64,000 bases of DNA from Pseudoalteromonas prydzensis (GTDB lineage: Bacteria > Pseudomonadota > Gammaproteobacteria > Enterobacterales > Alteromonadaceae). Position numbers and translations under genes: made by a program. Each line of letters begins with the position of its first letter. The first letter of the stretch is position 1. Location of the stretch: assembly GCF_011050055.1 (NCBI RefSeq), contig NZ_DRGM01000167.1, positions 1 through 64,000 of the forward strand. The letters run 5' to 3'. Positions 52,813-60,994 of the stretch are shown one piece after another. The notes under the pieces were generated by a model that saw only the letters and a program-made list of their open reading frames with translations, searched no databases and had not been told where the DNA came from.

Positions 52813-54084
52813 CTAAGCTTTATCGAGCGCTTGGCTTACATCAGCAATGATATCGTCGATGTTTTCTATCCCCACCGATAAACGAATTAAATCGCGGCTA
52901 ACTCCTGCGTTCGCCAGTTCTTCATCATTCAGTTGGCGATGTGTAGTAGATGCTGGGTGGCAGGCCAGCGATTTGGCATCGCCGATATTTACCAAACGTA
53001 AAATCATCTTAAGGGCGTCAATAAAGCGTGTGCCAGCTTCAAGGCCGCCCGCTATACCAAAGCTTAAAATACCCGACGCTTTGCCACTGGTGGTTGTTTT
53101 ACTCATTGAGTGATAGGGACTTGACGCTAACCCCGCGTAGTTTACCCACAATACCTTGGGGTGATTCTCTAGATATTCAGCAAGCTGTTGCGCGTTTTCA
53201 CAGTGGCGCTGCATTCTTAGCCCTAAAGTTTCAAGGCCAATTAAAATGTCAGAGGCGTTTTTAGGCGCAAGCGCGGCACCGGTATTTCTCAGTGGTACAA
53301 CGCGGCAACGGCCTATAAACGCCGCTTCTGCAAAGGCATCGGTATACACTACATTATGATACGACGGATCCGGCTCATTCATCATCGCAAAACGAGTGGC
53401 ATTAGCTTGCCAGTCAAACTTGCCCGAATCAACAATCATGCCGCCAATCGCCGTACCATGACCGTTAATATATTTAGTAAGCGAATGCACCACAATATCG
53501 GCGCCTAGCTCAAATGGCCGGCATAAATACGGCGTTGCTACCGTGTTATCTACAATCAGCGGCACGCCTTTGCTATGGGCTATTTTAGCTAATCGAGCGA
53601 TATCAACAATATTCCCTGCAGGGTTACCAATTGATTCACAAAAAACTGCGCGGGTATTCTCATCAATCGCGTTTTCAAAACCGGCAAAGTCATCGGCTTT
53701 AATCATCCGCGCTTCAATACCTTGGCGCGGTAAACTATGGGCAAATAAGTTATAGGTACCGCCATATACTTGGCTGGTACTGACAATATTAGTGCCCACT
53801 TCACATAAACATTGAATCGCGTAAGTAATAGCCGCCATGCCAGAGGCCACCGCCAGTGCTCCAATGCCCCCTTCCATGGCTGCAATACGCTGTTCAAGCA
53901 CCGCATTAGTCGGGTTCATTATGCGGGTATAAATATTCCCAGGTACTTTTAAATCAAATAAATCAGCACCATGCTGAGTATTATCAAACGTATACGATGA
54001 AGTGTTGTAAATCGGCACCGCCGCCGATTTAGTTGTAGGTTCAGACTCGTAACCGTGATGCAGCGCTAAAGACTCAAGTTTCAT
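52813..54084 (-). CDS. metY: O-acetylhomoserine (thiol)-lyase
   Basis: A 423-residue PLP enzyme of the Cys/Met-metabolism family. It makes homocysteine (or methionine) directly from O-acetylhomoserine and sulphide (or methanethiol). PLP-binding Lys is in VVHSLTKYINGHGTAIGG at about 205-222; VYGGTYNLF, NPAGNIVDI and IVDNTVATPYL are family blocks; length fits the large MetY group (about 425) rather than MetB/MetC (about 385). AAGGAAAT before the ATG at 54084 chooses this start over one five codons upstream. No S-box or SAM riboswitch is visible upstream. Confidence 0.92.
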   Translation of the reverse strand: MKLESLALHHGYESEPTTKSAAVPIYNTSSYTFDNTQHGADLFDLKVPGNIYTRIMNPTNAVLEQRIAAMEGGIGALAVASGMAAITYAIQCLCEVGTNIVSTSQVYGGTYNLFAHSLPRQGIEARMIKADDFAGFENAIDENTRAVFCESIGNPAGNIVDIARLAKIAHSKGVPLIVDNTVATPYLCRPFELGADIVVHSLTKYINGHGTAIGGMIVDSGKFDWQANATRFAMMNEPDPSYHNVVYTDAFAEAAFIGRCRVVPLRNTGAALAPKNASDILIGLETLGLRMQRHCENAQQLAEYLENHPKVLWVNYAGLASSPYHSMSKTTTSGKASGILSFGIAGGLEAGTRFIDALKMILRLVNIGDAKSLACHPASTTHRQLNDEELANAGVSRDLIRLSVGIENIDDIIADVSQALDKA

Positions 54085-54099
54085 AATTATTTCCTTCAA

Positions 54100-54478
54100 T
54101 TAATTTGCCACTAAGCTAGCATTTATTGGTTATAAAGTGCACATGAAATAGATTAAAAGATGTTGAGAAAAATATTCTTTTAATAGAGGCTGATTTGAGC
54201 AAATTGTAGACCTAGAAAAAAAGAGTGTTGTTTAAATCTTTTAAATTCGGTTTAAGGATCCACAATAAACGCAGAGCAACGCAGGAAAGCTACTAGATCC
54301 GTTTCTCAAACTGAAGATGAAAGGCATAGCAAATACAAAAAAGCGCTTTGCATTAAAGTAAACTTCCAGCGATTTACTCACTGCTTATTTCAAGATTTTG
54401 CTAGTCACAGCCTGACTAAAACAATATTATTTCAGTCAGCTATGTCTTAATATTTAAATCAATTAAAAAGAAGAAACC
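54100..54478. other. Intergenic DNA with one imperfect palindrome
   Basis: About 380 bp without a gene between metY (-) and the next gene (+). The only structure I see is at 54413-54438: TGACTAAAACAAT against ATTATTTCAGTCA, 11 of 13 positions complementary around the centre, 40 nt before the next start. It could be an operator. Confidence 0.4.
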
Positions 54479-55444
54479 TTGAAAAGCTACAATAAAAATA
54501 AGCACATCTGGATTTATCTAGCAATACTCTTAGTATTATTTTTATTCATTGTGGGCTATTCCTACAATCCCCCTTCAGAAGGTTCGCATTCTGCAAAGCA
54601 CATTAGTGATCATTTAGAGCCATTATCCGCCCCTCCTATACCAGAAATCATTGCTGCTAACTTAACCGATAGCAAAGATGTTTCGACACAGCAAAATGAA
54701 GCGCACACAAATGATATTCAGCTGATTGTAATGCAAAGGACACAATGGAAACAGCAAGGCCAATTTAAAGAACACTTTAAAAACCTAAAAGTTGCAGCCG
54801 AGAATGGTGATATTGAAGCAAAATATATCATTGCAGCTAACTTAAGGTATTGTTTATCAGCGCCTATTGATGATAATGCCTTACACCTAAAGTTAGAAAC
54901 AGTAGCCCAATATAGTGATGCAGGCGAAGCCATAGATAACACTCTAGAGAAATTTGAATATTGTACGGGCATTAATGAGATTGCACGCCGCCAATTTTAT
55001 ACATACCTTGTAGATGCAGCGCAACATGGCTCTGTTGCAGCACAAGAAACATTTGCAAATCTTACACCTGAGTTTTATATGAAATCACAAGGGTTTGAAA
55101 CTCTAAACAGAGGTGAATACATTAAAAAACGCGATACATATAAACTACAAAAAGTCGCTTTTTTAGAGCAAGCAGCTCAACATGGCAGTGAAAAAGCATT
55201 AATGGCACTCTCTGATTTGTATCATTCACAACAACTAACTGAAAATAGTTTAGCTAACGCTTACGCACTAAATCGTTTAATGATGGAAATTACTAACAAC
55301 AACGATCTTTATAACCGTTATGCGTGGTTTGAACAACGACAATACCCACAACTTTCAGCCGATGAACTTGCCAGTGCACAAACCATGATAGAAAAATGGC
55401 AGAGTAGCATCAGTAAAAATGGCACTCTTTATCCATCTGATTAA
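54479..55444 (+). CDS. Membrane-anchored helical-repeat protein (Sel1/TPR-like)
   Basis: A 321-residue protein with one N-terminal membrane segment (about 11-27, IWIYLAILLVLFLFIVGY) and a periplasmic part. Residues about 85-300 are helical with Sel1-like repeats: FKNLKVAAENGDIEAKYIIA, YLVDAAQHGSVAAQETFA and FLEQAAQHGSEKALMALSDL, the classic A..G...A pattern. Start is TTG at 54479 with AAGAAG upstream. Such proteins act as scaffolds in envelope or signalling complexes; the partner is unknown. Confidence 0.7.
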   Translation: MKSYNKNKHIWIYLAILLVLFLFIVGYSYNPPSEGSHSAKHISDHLEPLSAPPIPEIIAANLTDSKDVSTQQNEAHTNDIQLIVMQRTQWKQQGQFKEHFKNLKVAAENGDIEAKYIIAANLRYCLSAPIDDNALHLKLETVAQYSDAGEAIDNTLEKFEYCTGINEIARRQFYTYLVDAAQHGSVAAQETFANLTPEFYMKSQGFETLNRGEYIKKRDTYKLQKVAFLEQAAQHGSEKALMALSDLYHSQQLTENSLANAYALNRLMMEITNNNDLYNRYAWFEQRQYPQLSADELASAQTMIEKWQSSISKNGTLYPSD

Positions 55445-55465
55445 TGGTTTAGATGATTCATTTAC

Positions 55466-55494
55466 AAAAAAAACGCTTACCGTTAAGGTAAGCG
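55466..55494 (-). terminator. Intrinsic terminator downstream of the M56 gene
   Basis: CGCTTACC (55474-55481) pairs with GGTAAGCG (55487-55494). On the minus strand the stem is followed by eight T, a strong terminator for transcripts coming from the M56 gene through the repeat. Confidence 0.82.
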
Positions 55495-55512
55495 CCCTGC
55501 TATTTCACTCAT

Positions 55513-55567
55513 TACTTATTTTACGATTTTCATTTCGTCTAATAAGTTTTGTGCATTGTCTACTTTA
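55513..55567 (-). repeat. 55-bp perfect repeat of the S46 peptidase 3' end, distal copy
   Basis: Identical to 57802-57856, which encodes the last residues (VDNAQNLLDEMKIVK and stop) of the S46 peptidase. It lies beyond the end of the M56 gene and is itself followed by a terminator, mimicking the S46 end. Together the two copies bracket blaI-M56. Confidence 0.95.
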
Positions 55568-55596
55568 CACGCAGCTTGTAACAAGTTAAGCAGCTC

Positions 55597-57198
55597 TTAA
55601 ATTTCTCTTAATAACGGCGAACCCGGAATGCTAATTTGCGGTAGTTTTGCGGGTGTAACTGCAAAAGGAGTTGGAATTTTAGCTTTTAATTCGTCCGCCT
55701 TTTGGCGATTATTTTGCTGATCGTACACATAATATCTAAGAATATTTGTATAAGTATTATCCCCAGCATTTTCGCTATTGAGTAAGTCCATTGCTTTGTC
55801 ATAGTCAGCAACTTCAATATACGCACGGGCTAGATTCATCAGCGAACCAGGTTGCAACTTCCCATCTAAGATATCAGACAAACTTTCAAGCTCATTTATT
55901 GCTAATTCGTTGCGCCCCATCTGCATATAGGTTGTTGCAAGTACATTCTTCAAAAAGTACTCAGGGTTACTTCCCGGTGCGTACCACTTTTCGTATGCGT
56001 CTAATACATCTTGATACTGGCCAAGCTTATGATAAATATGACTCACTAAGGTAAAACTCAGTATTTTTAACTCTGATTCTTCATAGCCAGACAATGCGCT
56101 TCTGCTTTGGTGCCACTGCAAAATATTGGCTGCGGATTGTTGTAATTGTTGTTCATTCTCACTCTTTGCGTTTTTTGCACCTTCAAGAAGTGCTGCTAAT
56201 TGTGCATTATATTGTTCACTGTAGGCTTGCTGCTCGACCACTTTTGTATCCGACACTTTGTTTTTTTTGCCATCAACGATTTGTGTAGCAGCTAGCGCGC
56301 TAAATGACATCGCTGCTGTAACCAATAATAAATATTTACTTTTCATTACTTTCTCCTTGTTTAACATTTTTATTCTTTGAATATTAAAACTACTTGTATG
56401 TGAAATACTCAAAAGTGGGGGGGTAAATAGTGGCGTGCTATGTTTTCGTTTTTGTTCTGATAACAATAAGCTTGCTAAGTCGAGCTGATACTTATCGTTT
56501 AATTTTTGCATACACAGTTCATCACAACGTAACTCAAGTTGTTGCCTTGCTTGTTTTGCTAACTTTAAACACAATGGGTTCCACCAAAATATACTTTCAA
56601 TCAAGCAGATCAACCAGGTCCAGTAAATATCACCTTGCTTTAAGTGGGTTAGTTCATGGTGCAACACTGACTCCATCTCGTCACGATTAGTCATTGATGA
56701 TTCAAGCCAAATCACAGGGTTAAGTACACCAGTGGCAATAGCTGGCTCACCAAGCTTAGTTAAGCGTATTGGGTAAGCTTTACTAATGTGATCAAAGTGA
56801 TTACTCGGTGTTGAATGTATTTGTAAGTGTTTAATAAATTTACGGTATGCAACGACACGCCAGATAAACACACTTAGGCCAATCGTGCATAGCCATAAAA
56901 ATACATCAATTATTGCAGGCCATTGATAATCCGCTTGTGGCTCAGCAACAATGCTCTTTGCCCTAGTTATGTCGCTGGAGGGCACTATGTCAAATGTAAA
57001 CTCTGAGACATCAATCGTATAAATTGATGAAGCGGAAAAATAATTAATTTGCGACAATGTATGCCATGGCACTAGCCAACTGAATAAGGCAATTATCAAT
57101 AAATAAAAGCTTAATGCGGCAGGTGCATTTTTTAAGCGCTGTACAGTTAGCAACACACATAAACTGATCAATGAGTTGGTAAGCAAATAGTCCATCAT
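55597..57198 (-). CDS. BlaR1-like M56 membrane metalloprotease with periplasmic TPR tail
   Basis: A 533-residue M56 family protein. Membrane segments lie at about 5-20, 33-50 and 92-112; the zinc motif is LHHELTHLKQGD (H181, E182, H185), and another segment follows at about 293-310 (KYLLLVTAAMSFSALAA). The C-terminal 220 residues are not a penicillin-binding sensor as in BlaR1 but a TPR-type helical domain (LVSHIYHKLGQYQDVLDAYEKW, LMNLARAYIEVADYDKAMDLL). It likely cleaves or inactivates its BlaI partner, 9 nt upstream, on an envelope signal. The last 160 residues differ from known resistance systems. Confidence 0.85.
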   Translation of the reverse strand: MMDYLLTNSLISLCVLLTVQRLKNAPAALSFYLLIIALFSWLVPWHTLSQINYFSASSIYTIDVSEFTFDIVPSSDITRAKSIVAEPQADYQWPAIIDVFLWLCTIGLSVFIWRVVAYRKFIKHLQIHSTPSNHFDHISKAYPIRLTKLGEPAIATGVLNPVIWLESSMTNRDEMESVLHHELTHLKQGDIYWTWLICLIESIFWWNPLCLKLAKQARQQLELRCDELCMQKLNDKYQLDLASLLLSEQKRKHSTPLFTPPLLSISHTSSFNIQRIKMLNKEKVMKSKYLLLVTAAMSFSALAATQIVDGKKNKVSDTKVVEQQAYSEQYNAQLAALLEGAKNAKSENEQQLQQSAANILQWHQSRSALSGYEESELKILSFTLVSHIYHKLGQYQDVLDAYEKWYAPGSNPEYFLKNVLATTYMQMGRNELAINELESLSDILDGKLQPGSLMNLARAYIEVADYDKAMDLLNSENAGDNTYTNILRYYVYDQQNNRQKADELKAKIPTPFAVTPAKLPQISIPGSPLLREI

Positions 57199-57207
57199 TT
57201 GTTACTC

Positions 57208-57591
57208 CTATTTTTCTGATTTCTTGTCTTTTAAGAGTGTTTGTAAAAACTCAATATCATCACTATTAAGCTCTTCTTGTTTTATAAAGTGAGCAATTAA
57301 ACTGCGTGAATTACCTTTAAAAAACCGACGCATAAAATTTGGTCCGGCTTGCTCTGAAAGCGTGCTTTGCGCTACAAGTGAACGATAAATGATTGCCCGT
57401 CCCTGCTGACCACAACGCTCAACTGCATTTTTTTGCTCTAACCTATCAACAATTGTTTTGACTGTGGTATACGCTACTTTTTTAGTTTTGCGCTCATCAG
57501 CCAATAGCAACTGATGAAGTTCACTTGCCGTACACGGTTCCTGCTGCCAAAGCAGTTGCATTATGTCCATTTCAAAATCACTGAGTTTCAT
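57208..57591 (-). CDS. blaI: BlaI/MecI-family winged-helix repressor
   Basis: A 127-residue repressor of the BlaI/MecI/CopY family. N-terminal winged helix (EMDIMQLLWQQEPCTASELHQLL, then VAYTTVKTIVDRLEQKNAVER) and a C-terminal dimerisation part (LIAHFIKQEELNSDDIEFLQTLL). It would bind the paired TACA/TGTA operators at 57606-57641 in its own promoter and be inactivated by the M56 protease. No beta-lactamase gene is near; its target may be only itself or genes elsewhere. Confidence 0.9.
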   Translation of the reverse strand: MKLSDFEMDIMQLLWQQEPCTASELHQLLLADERKTKKVAYTTVKTIVDRLEQKNAVERCGQQGRAIIYRSLVAQSTLSEQAGPNFMRRFFKGNSRSLIAHFIKQEELNSDDIEFLQTLLKDKKSEK

Positions 57592-57605
57592 ATTTCGCCC
57601 TTATT

Positions 57606-57641
57606 ACTACACTTGTAGTTTTAAATTTTTACAAATGTAGT
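57606..57641. promoter_or_regulatory. Double BlaI-type operator
   Basis: ACTACA-CT-TGTAGT (57606-57619) is a perfect 14-bp dyad of the BlaI/MecI type (ACTACA-N2-TGTAGT). A second, imperfect copy TTTACA-AA-TGTAGT lies at 57628-57641, 22 bp centre to centre. They lie 15-50 bp upstream of the blaI start, where bound repressor would cover the promoter. Confidence 0.8.
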
Positions 57642-57760
57642 AGTTAACTCTTTTAGTGTCAAGCATAAATATCGCTAAAATGGGTAAAGCAAGAGAAAAT
57701 ATAAGCTGATTAGGTATTGTCGTTACATCTTGCAGTACTCGAACCTCCTATCGATGCAAC

Positions 57761-57787
57761 AAAAAAAGGCGCTTCACTGAGCGCCTT
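57761..57787 (-). terminator. Intrinsic terminator of the S46 peptidase gene
   Basis: AAGGCGCT (57766-57773) pairs with AGCGCCTT (57780-57787); the minus-strand product ends in a T tract. It lies 18 nt after the S46 stop. Confidence 0.82.
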
Positions 57788-57801
57788 GTTAACTTACTAA
57801 C

Positions 57802-57856
57802 TACTTATTTTACGATTTTCATTTCGTCTAATAAGTTTTGTGCATTGTCTACTTTA
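57802..57856 (-). repeat. 55-bp perfect repeat, copy within the S46 peptidase 3' end
   Basis: Identical to 55513-55567. The intact copy: it encodes the C-terminus and stop of the S46 peptidase. Distance between copies is 2289 bp. Confidence 0.95.
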
Positions 57857-59964
57857 TCCATTACCCACAGCATGTAGCGTGAGTCAACGTGGATAGAGCG
57901 ATTAAGTGCTGGGTTGTAATCCCAGTCACCAATAATGCTTTCGTACACACCATCAAACAGTAAGCCTACCAGTTCGGCTTTGCCATTAAGCGTAGGTGAA
58001 CCTGAGTTACCACCGGTAGTATCCACATTCGATAAGAAGTTAACCGGTACGGTATTCATGCCACCGGTGTAGTCACCAAATATTTTAGCCTTGATTTGCT
58101 GTTGCAGTTTTTCAGGCGCGTTAAATGGATCAACATCGGTGTTTTTTGCAAGTAGCCCTTCAAGTGTTGTAAACGGTGTTGCTACCAAACCGTCTTGTGG
58201 TGAATAACCGCCAACGGTGCCATAGGTTACCCGTAACGTACTATTGGCATCTGCATACACAGGTTTATTCTGCGCTTTATTGTAAGCAATAATTGCCGCC
58301 ATTAATTGTGGACGCGCTGCTTGTAATTTACCTGTAAGTGCTTTGTTTTCGTCTTCTTCTGCTTTCATCACCGCAAAAATTGCTTTTGCATATTGAATGA
58401 ATGGGTCTTGACTTTGTTCAAGCTCAGCAAATGATTGCTGAGACAATGCAATGCGCACGTCTTCATCATTAAGTGTTGAATTAGCATACATTTTCGATAG
58501 TAATGCACTGTGCTTGGCTTTATCAAAGCCATTTTCTAGCTTAAACACTTTATCAACCTCAGCAAAACGTTCTTGCTTTGGCAGCGCTGCGTATAACTCT
58601 AAAAAGTGCAGTAAGATTGCTTTATCAACGTTTGCATCAAAACGGCGGGTCATACGTTTTAAACCAGCTTCAAAGCGAGGTAAGTCACGCTCTTGATAAC
58701 CTGATTCACGCTCGCTATCAGGTTTTTGTTGCTCATACGCTAAGCGATATAAGCTACGTGCGGTGCTGATCATTTGTGAGCGGTGCACATAGCCAAGCAT
58801 ACGATCACGTTCGTTATGCTGTTGTGATTGTGCCACCAGCGTTGATAAATCATTTAACACCGTACCGTATTGTTGTTTACGCTTACGATCGCTGTTAATC
58901 CAGGTTGTTAAATCTTGCTCAAACTGTTTTTTACGCTCATACATAGTGCCTTTATTAAAGCTTTCTATCATTGAGCCATAGTTTTTAATGTAGTTATTGT
59001 AGCCCGCTATAGTACTTTCGTAGGCAATGCGCGCTTTACTGCCATCTTCTGAGTTTTCTTCAATTAAAGACACATATTTTGAATTATGCTCACGCGATTT
59101 TGGATAACTGGTATTAAATACATAATCAACTTCAGCAGCAATGCGGTAACGGTTAGTGCGCCCAGGGTAACCTGTGACCATCACAAAGTCGCCCTCTTGC
59201 ACGCCTTTGGCACTGACACTGAGATATGACTCAGGCACATAGGGCACATTGTCTTCGCTAAATTCAGCTGGCTTGCCATCTTTACCTACATAGGCACGAT
59301 AGAAAGAAAAATCCCCAGTGTGGCGCGGCCACATCCAGTTATCGATATCGCCGCCATATTTACCTACGCCCATAGCGGGCGCGTAAGCTAAACGTACATC
59401 TTTTATTTCCAGTGATTTGATCAAGTAAAACTCTAAGCCACCATGAAATGAATACACATTACAGCGGTAGTTTTTATCTGCTTCACACTGCGCCACTAAC
59501 GCTTTTTCGTTTTTCTCTAGCGCGTCGTAGCGCGCTTTTGCGCTGAGTTTTTCAGTACCTTTTATTACTTTGTTGGTCACGTCGGTAACTGTTTCAGTTA
59601 CATACACTCTGGAGCCGGGTGCCGCTGGTAAGTCTTCAGCCGGCGTTTTTGCTAAAAAGCCGTTTTCTAAAATATTGTTCTCTGGTGTTGAGTTATATTG
59701 AATCGAACCATAAGCACAGTGATGATTGGTAACCACAAGGCCTTTTGGCGATACAAATGATGCCGTACAGCCACCAAGGCTTATCACTGCATTCATTGGG
59801 AACTCGGTTAATTTAGAAATCGATTTAGCGTCAATTTCCAGCCCTTTGGCTTTTAGAATTGATTCTAGATCAGGAAGTTGGTGTGGTTGCCACATGCCTT
59901 CATCAGCAAATGAGGTGCCCGAGATTGCAATAGCAAGTGTGGCGATGAGTGGTTTTAAACGCAT
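57805..59964 (-). CDS. S46 family dipeptidyl peptidase (DPP7/DPP11 type)
   Basis: A 719-residue periplasmic serine peptidase. Signal peptide 1-20. Chymotrypsin-like triad: His in VVTNHHCAYGS (H81/H82), Asp in the NWMWPRHTGDFSFYRAYV region, Ser654 in TTGGNSGSPTLNG. A helical cap domain fills about 280-550. S46 enzymes remove dipeptides from oligopeptide N-termini; DPP7 prefers hydrophobic and DPP11 acidic P1 residues, which I cannot decide from this sequence. Length is normal. The gene's last 55 bp are duplicated at 55513-55567. Confidence 0.93.
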   Translation of the reverse strand: MRLKPLIATLAIAISGTSFADEGMWQPHQLPDLESILKAKGLEIDAKSISKLTEFPMNAVISLGGCTASFVSPKGLVVTNHHCAYGSIQYNSTPENNILENGFLAKTPAEDLPAAPGSRVYVTETVTDVTNKVIKGTEKLSAKARYDALEKNEKALVAQCEADKNYRCNVYSFHGGLEFYLIKSLEIKDVRLAYAPAMGVGKYGGDIDNWMWPRHTGDFSFYRAYVGKDGKPAEFSEDNVPYVPESYLSVSAKGVQEGDFVMVTGYPGRTNRYRIAAEVDYVFNTSYPKSREHNSKYVSLIEENSEDGSKARIAYESTIAGYNNYIKNYGSMIESFNKGTMYERKKQFEQDLTTWINSDRKRKQQYGTVLNDLSTLVAQSQQHNERDRMLGYVHRSQMISTARSLYRLAYEQQKPDSERESGYQERDLPRFEAGLKRMTRRFDANVDKAILLHFLELYAALPKQERFAEVDKVFKLENGFDKAKHSALLSKMYANSTLNDEDVRIALSQQSFAELEQSQDPFIQYAKAIFAVMKAEEDENKALTGKLQAARPQLMAAIIAYNKAQNKPVYADANSTLRVTYGTVGGYSPQDGLVATPFTTLEGLLAKNTDVDPFNAPEKLQQQIKAKIFGDYTGGMNTVPVNFLSNVDTTGGNSGSPTLNGKAELVGLLFDGVYESIIGDWDYNPALNRSIHVDSRYMLWVMDKVDNAQNLLDEMKIVK

Positions 59965-60176
59965 TTTTTAATCCTTTTTATTGTTTCTAAAGTAGGTTAC
60001 GCGTGAACGCGTATTAGGGTCAATATTTCTGCGACTAAAGTAAGTGTTATAGTGTAACAAAATATATAGATTTACCACTCATGCTGCTGTGTTCAACTAA
60101 ACCAATATATTACTGCAATCAAATTGTCATCATTAATGGCTAGGGTTTACTTACTATTAATAAAAGGTAGCCAGCT

Positions 60177-60989
60177 ATGCCAACTATTTTTGTGATCAAC
60201 CTCGCTCGCTCAACAGAGCGATTGGCAAACAGCCAGCGACAATTAGCCGCACATGGGCTAAGTTTTGAGCGTATAGATGCAATTGATGGGGCAACGCTTA
60301 CGCCAGCACAAAGAGCAATTAATTACAGTCCTAGCCTCAATAAGCAAAAATACCACTACCCGCTCAGTGCAGGGCAAATCGGCTGTTATTTGAGTCATCG
60401 TAAAGCATGGCAAACTATCGTTGATAGGCAGCTTGATTACGCTATTGTGCTTGAAGATGACTTTATCTTAAAAAATGATCTCAACCATACAATCAAAAAT
60501 ATTGAACAAGCACCAATAGATTGGCAGATGATAAAATTATCGGCTTATCAAAACAGAACTCACCCTATTGCCTACCAAGTTGCTTTACAGCATCACCAAC
60601 ACTTAGTGATCCATAAAAAGTTGATGACAGGCTGTTGTGCTACTGCAATCAGTTATCACGGTGCCAAACAATTATTAGCGGCCACGCAAGCGTTTGGCCG
60701 CCCTGTTGATTGTGATCTACAGCATATATGGGAAACTCAAGTAGCTGGCTATTCGTTATTGCCTTATCCGTTTGGCCAAAATCATGAGCAAGTCAGTGAT
60801 ATAAAATCTCGCAGCGCGGCCCGTGTTAAAAAGTCATTTTTAACGCGTAAACGTCAGCAGCTATCGAGTGCTGTGAATAATAAGTTTGCCACTGCAGCCT
60901 TTGTTAAACACACCAAACGTGCCTTGAGTACGAGTGAATATAAAAAAGGAGCCGCAGCTCCTTTTATCAATAACGTTTTAAAACAATAA
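60177..60989 (+). CDS. Family 25 glycosyltransferase
   Basis: A 270-residue GT25 (LPS beta-1,4-galactosyltransferase-like) enzyme. It has the family start IFVINLARSTERLANSQRQLA, FERIDAIDG, LSAGQIGCYLSHRKAWQ and the metal/nucleotide acid pair AIVLEDDFIL at about 99-108, then GCCATAISYHGAKQLL. It probably adds a sugar to lipooligosaccharide or another surface glycan. The basic C-terminal tail may contact the membrane. AAAGG precedes the ATG. Stands alone; the convergent M61 gene ends 5 nt after it. Confidence 0.87.
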   Translation: MPTIFVINLARSTERLANSQRQLAAHGLSFERIDAIDGATLTPAQRAINYSPSLNKQKYHYPLSAGQIGCYLSHRKAWQTIVDRQLDYAIVLEDDFILKNDLNHTIKNIEQAPIDWQMIKLSAYQNRTHPIAYQVALQHHQHLVIHKKLMTGCCATAISYHGAKQLLAATQAFGRPVDCDLQHIWETQVAGYSLLPYPFGQNHEQVSDIKSRSAARVKKSFLTRKRQQLSSAVNNKFATAAFVKHTKRALSTSEYKKGAAAPFINNVLKQ

Positions 60990-60994
60990 CGCTG

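Noticed and set aside
57606-57641. Operator as evidence for a beta-lactam resistance locus
   Set aside because: No beta-lactamase or penicillin-binding gene is near, and the M56 protein lacks a penicillin-sensor domain.
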